Assembly (NCBI RefSeq): GCF_030253575.1
Contig: NC_080564.1
Coordinates: 5,686,501 to 5,750,500 of the forward strand
Direction: 5' to 3'
From: Rhododendron vialii
Taxonomy: Eukaryota > Streptophyta > Magnoliopsida > Ericales > Ericaceae
DNA length: 64,000 nt
The position numbers and the translations under genes were made by a program. The notes under the pieces were generated by a model. That model saw nothing but the letters and a program-made list of their open reading frames with translations, made no database searches and had not been told where the DNA came from. Positions 11,636-22,122 of this stretch are shown here, in pieces. How positions within the stretch are numbered: the first letter of the stretch is position 1; every line of letters begins with the position of its first letter.

Positions 11636-12600
11636 AAATTGTGGCAGACTTGTTGCATCTGAAAGGTAGGGAAGTGATGAAGATGATATTTTGTTTTCCC
11701 CTAATAGTAGTATAAATTGTCTTTTTTTTTTTTTTTTTTCTGCCAATAAGGATACCATAAGTTTCCCTTGCTATTGGTACTTGTGGTCCTCACTAGGGGG
11801 TTATAAAATCAATGACTAAATGGTTCCCTGATTTTGGTTTACTTATTCTCCAGTGAGCTATGGTGTTTTAAAGACTGTCAAAATTAGAGTATATCTTGAA
11901 TGATCATTTTCCATACAGCATCCTGCAAGTAGTTTTCCATGCAAGGTTTTAAAAGACCATCGCTGCATATCCAACTCTTGGGAGAATAATTTTGTTCACC
12001 TTCTTTTAAAGAGTGTGAACATTGCCCTCTTTATAATGCTTCCATCTCGGTTCTTTGTTTGGGGGCTTTCGGTTTGGGCCCCTCTCGATCTTATGAGTAG
12101 TTGGGAAGTAGTCTAAATCAATGGACATTAATGAACCATCTTATTAGTAGTTACGAAGTAGTTTAAATCAATGGATATTAATGAACCATCATTGATGGAT
12201 GTTGCACATGGCTCGATCAATTCGACGGTAGAAGTTGTGTAAGGTCCACGGAATCAATACACTTTTTGGTAATAATGAGTTAGCTTGTGGTGAAACCCAC
12301 ACAATTTCAACCGATCACAGGAAAGGTAATATTCACCCTTTTAAAAGGAGGGTGAGCAAAATTATTCTCACTTTGGGGGTATCCAATAGCATTATACCCT
12401 GGGAGACAGGGAAATTTGTTGTTGTATCAGCGGTTTTTTTTTTTTTAACACCTTTGTTTTGCTGTATCAGCTTATTCTCAATCAGTATTATTTGTTGCTG
12501 GTTTACGATTGGTAGAGTAGATTCAGTAAATTGAAAGCCTTTTCTTATTTTTTTTACAAATTTTGATTTAAAAAAAAAATTCACAACTACAACAACACTG
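11636..12600. other. Intergenic downstream of UGT copy 2
   Basis: No gene seen. It holds a T-run (about 11722-11740) and a ~55-bp direct duplication (ACGAAGTAGTTTAAATCAATGG type, about 12098 and 12152). Confidence 0.5.
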
Positions 12601-12770
12601 GGAATTAACGAGAAGAGCAATAAGTGTTTGTCCTCCATGAGATTGTCTTTTCGAATCCCACGGCGGCCAAAATTTTCAATCGTCGGGGCCACTGGAGGGT
12701 TTGTCCGTTCATTAACTTCAAAGTCTCAGAATTAGTCGAGGTGTGCGCAAGCTGACTCGGATTTTCGGTA
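12601..12770 (+). mobile_element. tRNA-derived SINE remnant
   Basis: A B-box-like TTTTCGAATCCCACGGCGG is followed by GGCCACTGGAGGGTTTGTC and then GAATTAGTCGAGGTG and GCGCAAGCTGACTCGGA, a layout shared with 51975-52155. It abuts the left end of the UGT fragment at 12780. Target duplications were not found. Confidence 0.5.
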
Positions 12771-12779
12771 TAAAAAATA

Positions 12780-13345
12780 AACACCCTCACATGGACTTCA
12801 TCACAGAGCAAGTCATTGCAACCTTGAACAACTACGGTCTACTAGTTAGCAACAGCTTGTACGAGCTCGAGGCGTTGTATGTAGAACACGGAAACGTGAG
12901 TCTAAACCCAAGTCGTGGTGTGTACGTAGGGCCTTTATGCTTGGCAGAACCGCAGAAGACCGAACCTCGCTTCACAAGAAACCCACTTGGCTACATTGGG
13001 CTCGACTAGAAATTAACTAGCCCAGTATAGTTTGGTGCTCTACGTCGCGTTTGCGTCTCAAGCAGAGATATCTTCTCAACAGTATTTTCAGTAGACGAAG
13101 CTGGTTTGGAGAAATCAAAACTGATTTTTTTGTGGTGTCGAGGAAGAGTGAATCGGAACTTGACATTGAGGGTTTGAAGAGAGAGTGAGGAGAGAGGGTT
13201 GGTCGTGAGAGATTGGGTTGAGCAGAGGGAGACTCTTGAACACGGGAACATCCCAGGGATTCTTCAGTCATTGGTGGTTGAAACTCGGCGCTGGTTCCAA
13301 TTTTGGCTCCGCCAATGATGGCGGATCAACACTTCAATGTGTTAA
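12780..13345 (+). pseudogene. UGT90A-like pseudogene fragment (middle part)
   Basis: It starts abruptly at the text for PHMDFITEQVIATLNNYG, which matches residues ~199-213 of the intact copies, and runs past the PSPG box to 'ATGATGGCGGATCAACACTTCAATG'-like sequence. The first 230 bases keep one frame (SLYELEALYVE, GPLCLAEPQKTEP). After that several indels and stops break it, including a stop at about 13007 and loss of frame through the PSPG region (GGAACTCGG remains, but HCGWNS is damaged). The N-terminal ~195 codons and the C-terminus are absent. It is the most decayed member of the array. Confidence 0.85.
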
Positions 13346-13439
13346 GAGTAGTTGTCACACATTGCTTGCAAAGTCCTCATCATTCTCTGACTATCCCCTG
13401 TCGTTCCCGACATAAGATAAGCCAATCTAGGGGCTTCTA

Positions 13440-13560
13440 CTTTTGAGAAACTCCACTACGATGATCAAATACTGTCTTTATATCTGATTTTACTCTATCA
13501 ATTAATTTGGAGATGGGTATATAAAGTTTCGATATAGTATCAGAGCAGGCACATTCCATC
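13440..13560 (+). mobile_element. LTR-retrotransposon remnant (LTR end and primer-site-like text)
   Basis: TATAAAG-like text is followed by TAGTATCAGAGCAGGCAC, which resembles the initiator-tRNA primer-binding site that follows Copia LTRs. No internal coding region is seen. It is a broken fossil and its limits are uncertain. Confidence 0.3.
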
Positions 13561-13984
13561 TCCAATTTTATAACAAAAATTAAATCAAGCCTCACACCCT
13601 ACGTTGACAGACCCAAAAAAAATAAATTGAACGATGATAAAACCTAAAAAGTGGCCACACAACAAACCTAAATGATATTTCACTAGATTGAATTATAATT
13701 TTTACATCCCATCGTTTGGCTCGACAAGTGATATCTTGCTTTGTCTCTGGATATCATTTTGTTGTGTCTTGTTTTGAACTTTTTTTTTTTTATTTATCTG
13801 CCAAAACACCCCTCGGGCATCTTGTTTTGAACTGAAAACACCATTTAACCAACTCTAGCAAATTAAGGAACCCATGATCAATAACTTTCCTAATGACGCC
13901 TTCTCAAATGGATGATTTTCCCAAAAGGAGAATACATAATATGAAGCAGACAGGAGTGGGGTTCCAGAAACATAAAAGATCAAG

Positions 13985-14110
13985 GTGGCATCTGTTCACA
14001 TGTTTTTGCCCACCTCTTGGAAAGAGGCTTGTTTGGACCACAGGGTAGAGGCCTGTTTGGATACGGCTCAATTCATAACACCCACCTAAATACATGCTGG
14101 TAAGCATCGA
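13985..14110. repeat. Duplicated segment, pair of 1-150
   Basis: It shares AGGCTTGTTTGGACCACAGGG-type text and the following block with the left edge of the window. It lies in the long 5' flank of the UGT pseudogene at 14809, supporting a duplication unit much larger than the coding region. Confidence 0.5.
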
Positions 14111-14732
14111 AATGACAACATCGTCACCAAGCACGGCATATTGCCTGCTTTTGTCATCTGTCATGATCAGGATCTCATTTGATTCTACGGCCTAATGCAC
14201 CTAAATTACTGTCCAATATCTTTAGACCATGGAACATCAGCAGATGACAGATCTACAGTGTGTTTCTAGCGACCGACTTTTCTCCTTCAACTCCTTTCCT
14301 AGGGGAAGTAAAATTGCGTCCACACTTCTTCAATTTAAGACGCAACTTGTACGGTTGTAATTTTGAGGGAGACTGAGAATGTGAATCCTCGCGATTCTTC
14401 AACTTGGAAGGACTTGAAAAACAGAGGGATTTGATCGGCTACTTAAGCTGGAATCATGTTCATAACCGAGAATTTGATTTCAAGAGAAACTAGCCCACCA
14501 CGGTAGAGAAGCAATCGAGCTTTTGAACACATGACCAACCAGGTCCTATGTGTTTCTATAAATAACATTCTTTAAGTTTTCTCTCTAACAAATGAATAAT
14601 AGGTTGGACGGACACAAACGCTTCAAGAGAAGCAGCATGAGAAGAGCGAAAGAGAGACTTATTTAGTACATCACAAAAAAAGTCCACGCGAAGACTGATA
14701 AATCCCACAGGAATGACAGTTATCAAACCCCA

Positions 14733-14740
14733 TTATATAG
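14733..14740 (+). promoter_or_regulatory. TATA-like box of UGT pseudogene
   Basis: TTATATAG lies within the block shared by the array (ACAGTTATCAAACCCCATTATATAGCAC in two pieces), 69 bp before the ATG. Only the GA run between them is longer than in other copies. Confidence 0.4.
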
Positions 14741-14767
14741 CACCCAAGAGGACGAAATCAAATTCTC

Positions 14768-14769
<2 letters not shown>

Positions 14770-14808
<39 letters not shown>
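14770..14808. repeat. (GA)n microsatellite, leader of UGT pseudogene
   Basis: A pure GA run of about 39 bp ends directly at the ATG at 14809. Confidence 0.95.
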
Positions 14809-14813
<5 letters not shown>

Positions 14814-16201
14814 TCCATGTTCTTCAAGACCTCACATAGTTCTATTTCCATTCATGGCCAAAGGCCACACCATTCCAATTCTCCACCTTGCCCGACTCCT
14901 CCTCCATCGCAACACTACCATCACCGTTTTCACCACCCAGCGAACCGGCCCTTCATCTATGACTCTCTCTCGGACACAGAGGCCTCCATCATTGAGCTTT
15001 GTTTCCCACAGAATATCGCTGGAGTACCTGCGGGAGTAGAGAGCACAGAAAAGCTTCCTTCCATGTCCCTCTTTGTCCCCTTCGCCACCGCCACAAAACT
15101 CATGCAACCGCACTTTGAACAAGCGCTTCGGGCCCTCCTCAATGTCACTTGTATCATCTCCGACGGATTCATAGGGTGGACCCTACAATCGGCCACTAAA
15201 TTTGGAATTCCACGGCTTGTCTTTTACGGCATGAGCAACTACTCACAAACCCTGGCTAGAGTCGTTACGGTCAACTTTCAGGACCCGAATTAGATGATGA
15301 GGAGTTTGCGGTGACCAACTTCCCTTGGATCAAGCTCACTAGGAACGACTTTGACGAACCCTTCAATTCACGTGAGCCGAAGGGCCCTGATTTGGACTTC
15401 CTTACAGAGCAATTCATCGCAACGTCAAAAAGCTATGGCATAGTTATCAATAGCTTCTATGAGCTCGAGCCATTATATGTAGAGCACTGGAACCATGAAT
15501 TTGAACCCAAGGCATGGTGTATTGGCCCCTTGTGCTTAGTAGAATCTGCAAAGAACGAACCTCGGTCTTACCAGAAGCCTACTTGGCTACAGTGGCTTGA
15601 CCAAAAACTAGCCCAGGGGAGTTCTGTTCTGTACGTCGCGTTTGGGTCCCAAGCAGAGATACCTTCCCAACAAATGCGCGAAATAGCTGGTGGTCTGGAG
15701 AAATCAAAAGTGAATTTTTTGTGGGTGACGAGGAAGTGTGAATCGGAACTCGACAATGGGTTTGAAGAGAGAGTGAAGGAGAGAGGACTGGTAGTGAGAG
15801 AATGGATCGACCAGAGAGCGATTCTAGGACACGAGAGCATTCAAGGATTTTTGAGTCATTGTGGTTGGAACTCGGTGTTGGAGAGCATATGTGCCAAGGT
15901 TCCAATATTGGCTTGGCCAATGATGGCAGAGCAGCACCTGAATGCGCGGATGGTGGTGGAAGAGCTCAAGGTGGGCCTGAGAGTTCAAACGAGCAATGGG
16001 TCGGTGAGGGTTTTTGTGAAGTTGGAGGGTTTGGAGAAGACGGCGAAAGAGCTCATGGACGGTGAGATGGGGAAGGAGGCAAGGAAGAAGGTGAAGGAGT
16101 TTGGAGAGGTGGCGAAGAAGGCCAAAGAGGAGGGAGGCTCGTCTTGGCACACCTTGAACCAACTCATTGATGAGTTACAAGCACTAAGAAGTGACCGCTA
16201 G
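14809..16201 (+). pseudogene. UGT90A-like pseudogene, nearly full length, two frameshifts
   Basis: The gene opens normally (APCSSRPHIVLFPFMAKGHT, with the catalytic His). One base is missing at about 14935, where paralogues read ACCACCCCAGCA. The second frame then runs well (ANRPFIYDSLSDTEASIIEL, IISDGFIGW with the catalytic Asp). A deletion of about 7 bases near 15276 (in the codons for NGLL) shifts it again, giving a stop at 15291. From about 15300 the last ~297 codons are open, with an intact PSPG box (WIDQRAIL to MMAEQ) and the usual C-terminus LQALRSDR. With only two lesions in 1.4 kb this copy died recently. Sequencing or assembly error is an alternative and would make it a fourth working gene. 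Confidence 0.85.
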
Positions 16202-17811
16202 AAGCTTTGGCCATACTACAAGCTACAGTGGCTAGAATAATAGGGTTTTTTACCCCTAGTTTGGAATGAGATTTTTCAATTTTCTTGCCTAGCGTATCTT
16301 AATATAATCCTTGGCAATCGGCTTCGATTCCCGCCCTTCATGTTCTACTAAGCAAGGGGATCATGCATTAGGGTCGCTTCAACCTGTGTAACATTAGTTG
16401 TCATAGACAAACCAAATTTTAAACCGCGACATCTAATGCCTGAACCAAAGCATTTTTTAGCAAGACTTAATTGTTTGATAGATAATTTGAAACAAACACT
16501 TCTGCTCAGACATCTCCTAACAGTTAACATACCTCAGAACATTATGTTAAATGACTGACCCAAACCATTGTAATAGTTTTTGTCATAAAATAGCAGGTTT
16601 CTACCACAAAAGGTGACACATTAAAAGAACACATTAAACCAGCTGTTCAGATCAATTTCATAGCAAGCTAGAGAACACAATGAGGATGACGATACGTGAA
16701 CTTAGCTCTTGACTGAGTTCTCCGGCTCCCTCCTCAGCTGAACAGAGAAGCATTCGTTGACATCGTCGTCATCCCTATCATCTTCATATTGCTGCTGTGT
16801 TTCTTTTGCCTATGTCTCATCCCACTCTGTCATATCAATAAAATATGGCAATCAAGTTAGAGACAAAGCATGCATGCATCAGACACAATGAGCATGGCAA
16901 AAAATCCTATCCTTCTATCAGAGCAACAAACGGGAACAACAAACGATTGTCACACCAGTTAACAATAATCAAGTACGACATGACTATATTTCATCCGCCG
17001 TTAAAGTTGAATTAATACACGTGCAGTTACGTGCCCTGAAGAGGTGTAGGTGCATGTGCTAGTCCGACATGCCCTACACTCATCACGCTGAGATGGGAAA
17101 GTCATACAAGAGGGAGGCGGTCCGAATAGCCTTGTACAAACGCTGCCGAGGTAAGCCATGAAGTTTACTTCAATAACGCAAGGGGCGATTCAAGTAAGGC
17201 GCACTTAGGCGACAGAAGCATAAATTTGAGTAAAAGATTCGTTAATGGCAAAGTCGTAAACTGTTGAGGGACATCTAGAATTTAGTCTCCCTTGATTTGA
17301 GTAAAACTCAATTTGGTATAGGTCTGAGTCAAGGAGTGGAGAGAATTTTAAGGAGTTTTTACTCAAATTAGGGACTTAAGTCAAAAAGGGGTAAGGCTGG
17401 ACATGCTCTTACTCCTAAAAGTACATTGCTCAGTTGTTGTGGGCACCCATTTCAGATACAAGTTAAGCTGGTCCTTCGACGACGAGTTTGGGGTTCGAGT
17501 TGCTCTGTACGTAGTGAAGATTTTTACAATTTGCAACTTGCACGATAGTTGATTCGATAGTGCCAAAAGCTTGGGGCCTACAATTGTTGTACTTTAAAGC
17601 CGTTAGGCGAAGTTGTATTTGGTATGCACGATAGACAGCTCTGATTGTAATATTTTGTTATTTGATTTGATTGTAATATTTTGTTATTTGATTTTCAGAC
17701 CTGAGAGTTTTTCGTAAAATTTTACAGTTGTGTGATATCAAAGGCCTAGGGTGATTCTAAAATCAATGGCCATGTCACGGACTCAATTCCCTCGGGTTTG
17801 GGTCGTGACAC
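16202..17811. other. Intergenic, no gene seen
   Basis: No supported gene. At 17265-17410 there is Harbinger-MITE-like text (TTTGAGTAAAACTCAA, ATGCTCTTACTCC), and at 17640-17690 a 26-bp direct duplication (GATTGTAATATTTTGTTATT). GATATCAAAGGCC near 17736 recalls a primer-binding site, but nothing around it supports an element. Confidence 0.4.
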
Positions 17812-18117
17812 ATATATGCCAAGGTTCCGATTCTGACTTGGCCAATGATGGCGGAGCAGCGCCTGAATGCACGAATGGTTGTGGAGGAGATCAAGGTGGG
17901 CCTGAGAGTTGAAACAAACAATGAGTCGGTGAAAGGTTTTGTGAAGTTGAAGGGTCTGGATAAGACGGTGAGAGAGCTCATGGAAGGCGAGGAGGAGAAG
18001 GCGGTAAGGAAGAAGGTGAAAGGAGTTTGGAGAGGTGGCGAAGAAGGCCGTGGAGGAGGGAGGCTCATCTTGGCACACCTTGAACCAGCTCAATTGACGA
18101 GTTACAAAGGGGTAAGA
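17812..18117 (+). pseudogene. UGT90A-like 3' fragment
   Basis: It begins inside the PSPG box (AKVPILTWPMMAEQRLNARM) and carries the rest of the C-terminal domain. One extra base near 18018 throws the frame after VRKKVKG. Its text (ETNNESVKGFVKLKGL) and its 3' flank (AAATTTCTATATTT, then GTTGATTCAAATGCTAGCTTC) are closest to the intact gene at 4246, so it is the tail of a duplicate of that gene. The left junction at about 17812 is a clean break. Confidence 0.9.
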
Positions 18118-18228
18118 AATGACCGTAAGAAGGTTTGGCCTAAAATTTCTATATTTTTTAAAATCACAAATCGTTGAGGGGTAATTACAATTAAATACAT
18201 AACATGATATTATTGTTTATTACTTTCC

Positions 18229-18231
<3 letters not shown>

Positions 18232-18306
<75 letters not shown>
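18232..18306. repeat. (TA)n microsatellite, left of fold-back element
   Basis: A pure AT/TA run of about 75 bp. Another run (18686-18715) lies on the other side of the fold-back element. Confidence 0.95.
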
Positions 18307-18310
<4 letters not shown>

Positions 18311-18682
18311 TTCAATCAGGTAAGGGCGCCCTTACCTTGTTAAGGTAAGGACCTCCCATTTTCCGTTCGAATTTCGATGATCCGAGCCGCTCAATGTGTT
18401 TAGAACGTGATTTTAAGGGTACTCGCAAGAAATCGGCAAAAAAAATGACCCGGAAGGGCTTTATCCGAGCAGTTTTTGTTTGTTTTTTATCGAACGGTTC
18501 AAATAAAAACTGTTCGAATGAAGCCCTTCCTAATATTTTTTTTTGCTGATTTCTCGCGGATACTCTTAAAATCACGTTTTGAACACATTGAGAGGCTCGA
18601 ATCATCGAAATTCGATCGGGAAAAGGGAGAAAAAGGGAAGCCCTTACCTTAACAAGGTAAGGGCGCCCTTACCTGAAGGGGA

Positions 18683-18685
<3 letters not shown>
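18307..18685. mobile_element. Fold-back MITE seated in a (TA)n run, member 1
   Basis: A 379-bp element made almost wholly of two inverted arms. The ends are CAGATTCAATCAGGTAAGGG and, on the other strand, CAGTCCCCTTCAGGTAAGGG, and the short palindrome GGTAAGGGCGCCCTTACC is near each end. The arms share GATCCGAGCCGCTCAATGTG-type text and meet near 18490. It splits the 3' flank of the UGT fragment. A second member with the same arms is at 37553-37930. Confidence 0.85.
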
Positions 18686-18719
<34 letters not shown>

Positions 18720-19578
18720 CACACGGATACCGTGCTTGTTGATTCAAATGCTAGCTTCTGATCCTCGTTAATTAATAGATATCTGTGAACAAAGATACTA
18801 TAGTGACCATCCTAATAAAATGTAATTTGACACCCATAATTGCTACCAAGTGGCTGGATGCATTCAAACAAGCAAGCTAACAAAAATTATTGTTCGATGT
18901 CTTTCATATTTATTTAATGTGGTGGTAAGAACAAAGATCACCGAGCCTATCTGGATTTGACAATAATATTCATAATTGGAATGAAACCAAAACTAAAAAA
19001 GATCACCAGTTTAAAAATTCTTGAACAACCCGGGGAAAGGTTTCCAATGGGCCCATGAATGGCCTCCATGGTTAAGTGGTCATGGGTGGAGGCCCAATAA
19101 AATCTTGGGCAACACGAGCCTGCTCTATAGAGTATTAGAGCAAGTACACTAGATGAACAAAAATACATTTTTTGCTATTTTACCTAAGAGAAATATAAAA
19201 AATAGTTTACACCAAATGAGCTAATAGAGGAAAAAAAAATGCATTTGTGAATAGTTATTCTCTATTTTTACCTATGCATTATTCATATTTCTTTTTTATT
19301 ATTATTTCTTTCTCTCTCTCCTCCCTCCTTTCTCCTCTCTTTAAACAATAAAGATAATAAAAAAATGAGTGAAAAATATATTTTTTAATTGGAGTTAGGT
19401 AAAATAGATAATATTGGTGTAGTGTTGAGAGAAATATGAATAGATAAAACGAAAAAAATGCACTGTTTACTAGCAATTTTACTAAACTATTGATAAACTT
19501 GCTGTTAGTACTTATGATATGAGAAGCCGAAAGAAGAAAAAAGAAGAACGAATCCGAGCGGTCCAGGTTTTTTGTGGA

Positions 19579-19586
19579 CCACGTGG
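19579..19586. promoter_or_regulatory. G-box upstream of kelch-like gene
   Basis: A palindromic CCACGTGG lies 148 bp before the ATG at 19734. Such motifs bind bZIP and bHLH factors. No clear TATA box was identified between the two. Confidence 0.35.
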
Positions 19587-19733
19587 CAGAGATCAGACGA
19601 GTAGATAGGGGAACAAAAACAGCCAGAAGCCCTTTTGCGCCCCCCAAATTCTACCAAGACAAAGATTAGAAAGAAAGGGAACCCTAGAAGGAAGGAGAAG
19701 TCTATCGATCGGCGAAAAGAAAAGAAATCTGAG

Positions 19734-20789
19734 ATGTCAGACGCCGCTGTTTCCGATCAAGAAGGAGATGAAGTATCTATATACCTCCGGGTAAGGATGG
19801 GTGATGGCGGGTGCAACTGGTACGTAATCAAGACTAACTCCGATACATCGGAGGACTACAAACCTGTGCCTCCGGTCTTCGCTCGGGAACCCAATTCCCG
19901 CCGTATGGGTGCCTGCGTCGCCCTAGGATCCGTTATATACAGTCTCGGCGGTGAAGAAGATCCCCCCGGCTACGTTCGCTGCTCTCCTGGCCCCAACTTA
20001 CTACGTTGCAACCCTCTGTCCGATGGGTATTATATTGACACCGCTTCTCCCGAAAGTGGTTGGAAGAAATTGCCCCATTCCATGATTACACCTCGAGCGG
20101 ACCCTTACGCCTTCACCACCAACGGTAAGATCTACGTCCTCGGAGTTACTAGTTATATTCGCTTCAAGACCACTCTTATGCCTGAGGTTTACGATACCCT
20201 AAACGACGAGGAGGGTTGGCGTTTTTTAGCTGACCCAAAAAATCTACCTGCTTCCAAAATAGGTGGGCATGGCGTTATTGATGGCGGTAAACGGGTGGTT
20301 GTTCATTTTCGTGATGCGCCCCATCTGTATTGTTATGATGTGGAAGCTGATTCGTGGGAAATTCATCGCGAAAATATCTTTGATTTAGATAGTGGGGCAT
20401 CAGCGACGGTTGATGGGGTTTACTACTTTCTAGATGACGGAGACCCTGGGGTGATGTTTGGGATTGAAGTCGGCACTAATGCTAGTAAAACGGGACCCGC
20501 AAAGAGAGTGGCATTAGCATGGCAACCTAAAGATTATGAGTGGATACCCCAACCTTACGACAATTCCCTCGTCCCGCGGACACGCTTACTCTCGGTGGGG
20601 AAGGGGAGGTTGGCTGCAGTCTACAACTACGCACGTATTGATACTGGAGACCTTCATTTTTACTGCTCCACAATGCAGATGACTAGGTTGACAAATGCGT
20701 GCGGTGAAACTGTGTTTATGGCAGATCCTTTATGTTGCTCTAATGTCTTTGTCAGTGGCTTGATCCTCGAAGCCTGCATTGCAGTGTAA
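19734..20789 (+). CDS. Kelch-repeat-like protein, unknown role
   Basis: Single-exon gene for 351 residues. The ATG (MSDAAVSDQEGDEVSIYLRV) is preceded by a purine-rich leader. The frame stays open further upstream but has no ATG there. Kelch-type blades can be seen: MGACVALGSVIYSLGGEE (about 58-75), YAFTTNGKIYVLGVTSY (about 124-140), IGGHGVIDGGKRVVVHF (about 175-191) with YCYDVEADSWEIH, and ASATVDGVYYFLDDGD (about 224-239). There is no F-box at the N-terminus, unlike the common plant F-box/kelch proteins, so it is probably not an SCF adaptor. A one-domain beta-propeller with a binding role is the likely fold. It sits inside the UGT array but shares nothing with it. It appears intact. Confidence 0.8.
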   Translation: MSDAAVSDQEGDEVSIYLRVRMGDGGCNWYVIKTNSDTSEDYKPVPPVFAREPNSRRMGACVALGSVIYSLGGEEDPPGYVRCSPGPNLLRCNPLSDGYYIDTASPESGWKKLPHSMITPRADPYAFTTNGKIYVLGVTSYIRFKTTLMPEVYDTLNDEEGWRFLADPKNLPASKIGGHGVIDGGKRVVVHFRDAPHLYCYDVEADSWEIHRENIFDLDSGASATVDGVYYFLDDGDPGVMFGIEVGTNASKTGPAKRVALAWQPKDYEWIPQPYDNSLVPRTRLLSVGKGRLAAVYNYARIDTGDLHFYCSTMQMTRLTNACGETVFMADPLCCSNVFVSGLILEACIAV

Positions 20790-21780
20790 GAAGTACTTGT
20801 TGTTTAACTGTCTAATACATTGAGATAAGTCGTACTTGGAATATGACACCCTGATAGGGGAAGAGAGTATGGGTGGATGCATGAGTTGCATGAGAACTTT
20901 GGAAGTGGACAAGATTAGTGATTCAATTGGCTTCTCTTTGCTCAACTGTTTTGTTTTGGTCTTAAACTTGTGCTGCATTTTATTTGTTTAAATGGTCTGT
21001 ATAACAGGGTAGACTTTTATATAGCACTTGCAGGTGTAGCCTAAGGTCAGGAAATCAGTGAAGCCCCCAACAGAAGGTTCAGATATGTAGCAACTCTGAA
21101 AGATATTCTTGTGCAGTTTCCCAGAGCAATATCCTTGAATGTTGAGAGCAACGTGTTGATGCGATTGTGAATGAACCTCCTATTTCGTTTACCACTTCTT
21201 CTAAGGGATACAAAACTGCAAGGGGTGGAGGTGGTCTGTTGAGTAAAAAAATAAGCCTCGAAAGCAACATTACAAAACATTTTGAATATTCAATTGACCG
21301 GAAAAAGAAAAAAAAAAAGAAGTTCTAAGGAAGATCTCTGATGATGCAGAGGGATAACTCTTAAGAGATCAATATTCAGTCGAAAAGGAACCCTTAAAGT
21401 TCATCCTACCGATTCAGACAGTGTTTCTTTGTAAGAATGGGGGCATTTTTGTTAGCTTTCGATAAAGAGTTCTCAAGTGCAACAAAATCATATTCCACTC
21501 AAGTACAACATATAAAGCAATAGCTGCAGCATATAAGCTCTACCTCAAACATTTTTTCATCATGATGAGGATGAGGAGGTAGACCATTGCCCCTGAGAGA
21601 ACAGAACCAAAATATTGCGCTGATAAAAAGACAGTTATCATGCAATTCATCAAATTGGACGGTAAAGCAAATTGAATATTTACATGCAAGAGCAAGCCTA
21701 ATCTCCTGATATATTCTCTCTTTTCTTGCAACAAATGGATGAATGAATTTATTTGGGAGGAGACCTGTACAAATACTAAA
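20790..21780. other. Intergenic after kelch-like gene
   Basis: The first ~230 bp are probably the 3' untranslated region of the kelch-like gene. No further gene is seen. Confidence 0.4.
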
Positions 21781-22120
21781 CTTACAAAGTTAAAGTATCC
21801 TGTAGAATCCAAAGAAGCAACTTCAAATCATCTGGGTATGCCTTGTAAGTTCATGTAATGTGTTCCACCCTCTCTTCCGGGAGACCAACAAAAGGCACAT
21901 CCAAAGAAACTTACAAAGTTAAAGTATCCTGTAGAATCCAAAGAAGCAACTTCAAATCATCTGGGTATGCCTTGTAAGTTCATGTAATGTGTTCCACCCT
22001 CTCTTCCGGGAGACCAACAAAAGGCACATCCAAAGAAACAACTTCAAATCATCTGGTATGCTTTGTAAGTTCATGTAATGTGTTCCACCCTCTCTTCCGG
22101 AAGACCAACAAAAGACACAT
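21781..22120. repeat. 129-bp tandem repeat, about 2.6 copies
   Basis: CTTACAAAGTTAAAGTATCC starts at 21781 and again at 21910. A third, shortened copy starts within the unit (CAACTTCAAATCATCTGG at 22039). The first two copies are nearly identical, so the expansion is recent. The array directly follows the stop codon of the minus-strand gene at 22123 and so lies in its presumed 3' untranslated region. Confidence 0.9.
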
Positions 22121-22122
22121 CC

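Noticed and set aside
13904-14164. 86-codon minus-strand frame
   Set aside because: It covers a duplicated non-coding segment (shared with 1-150) and is not conserved as a frame there.
17720-17811. Primer-binding-site-like GATATCAAAGGCC as sign of another LTR element
   Set aside because: No LTR end, duplication or internal region could be found beside it.
19635-19733. 33-codon upstream extension of the kelch-like protein
   Set aside because: It has no ATG; the first ATG is 19734, after which conserved sequence begins.
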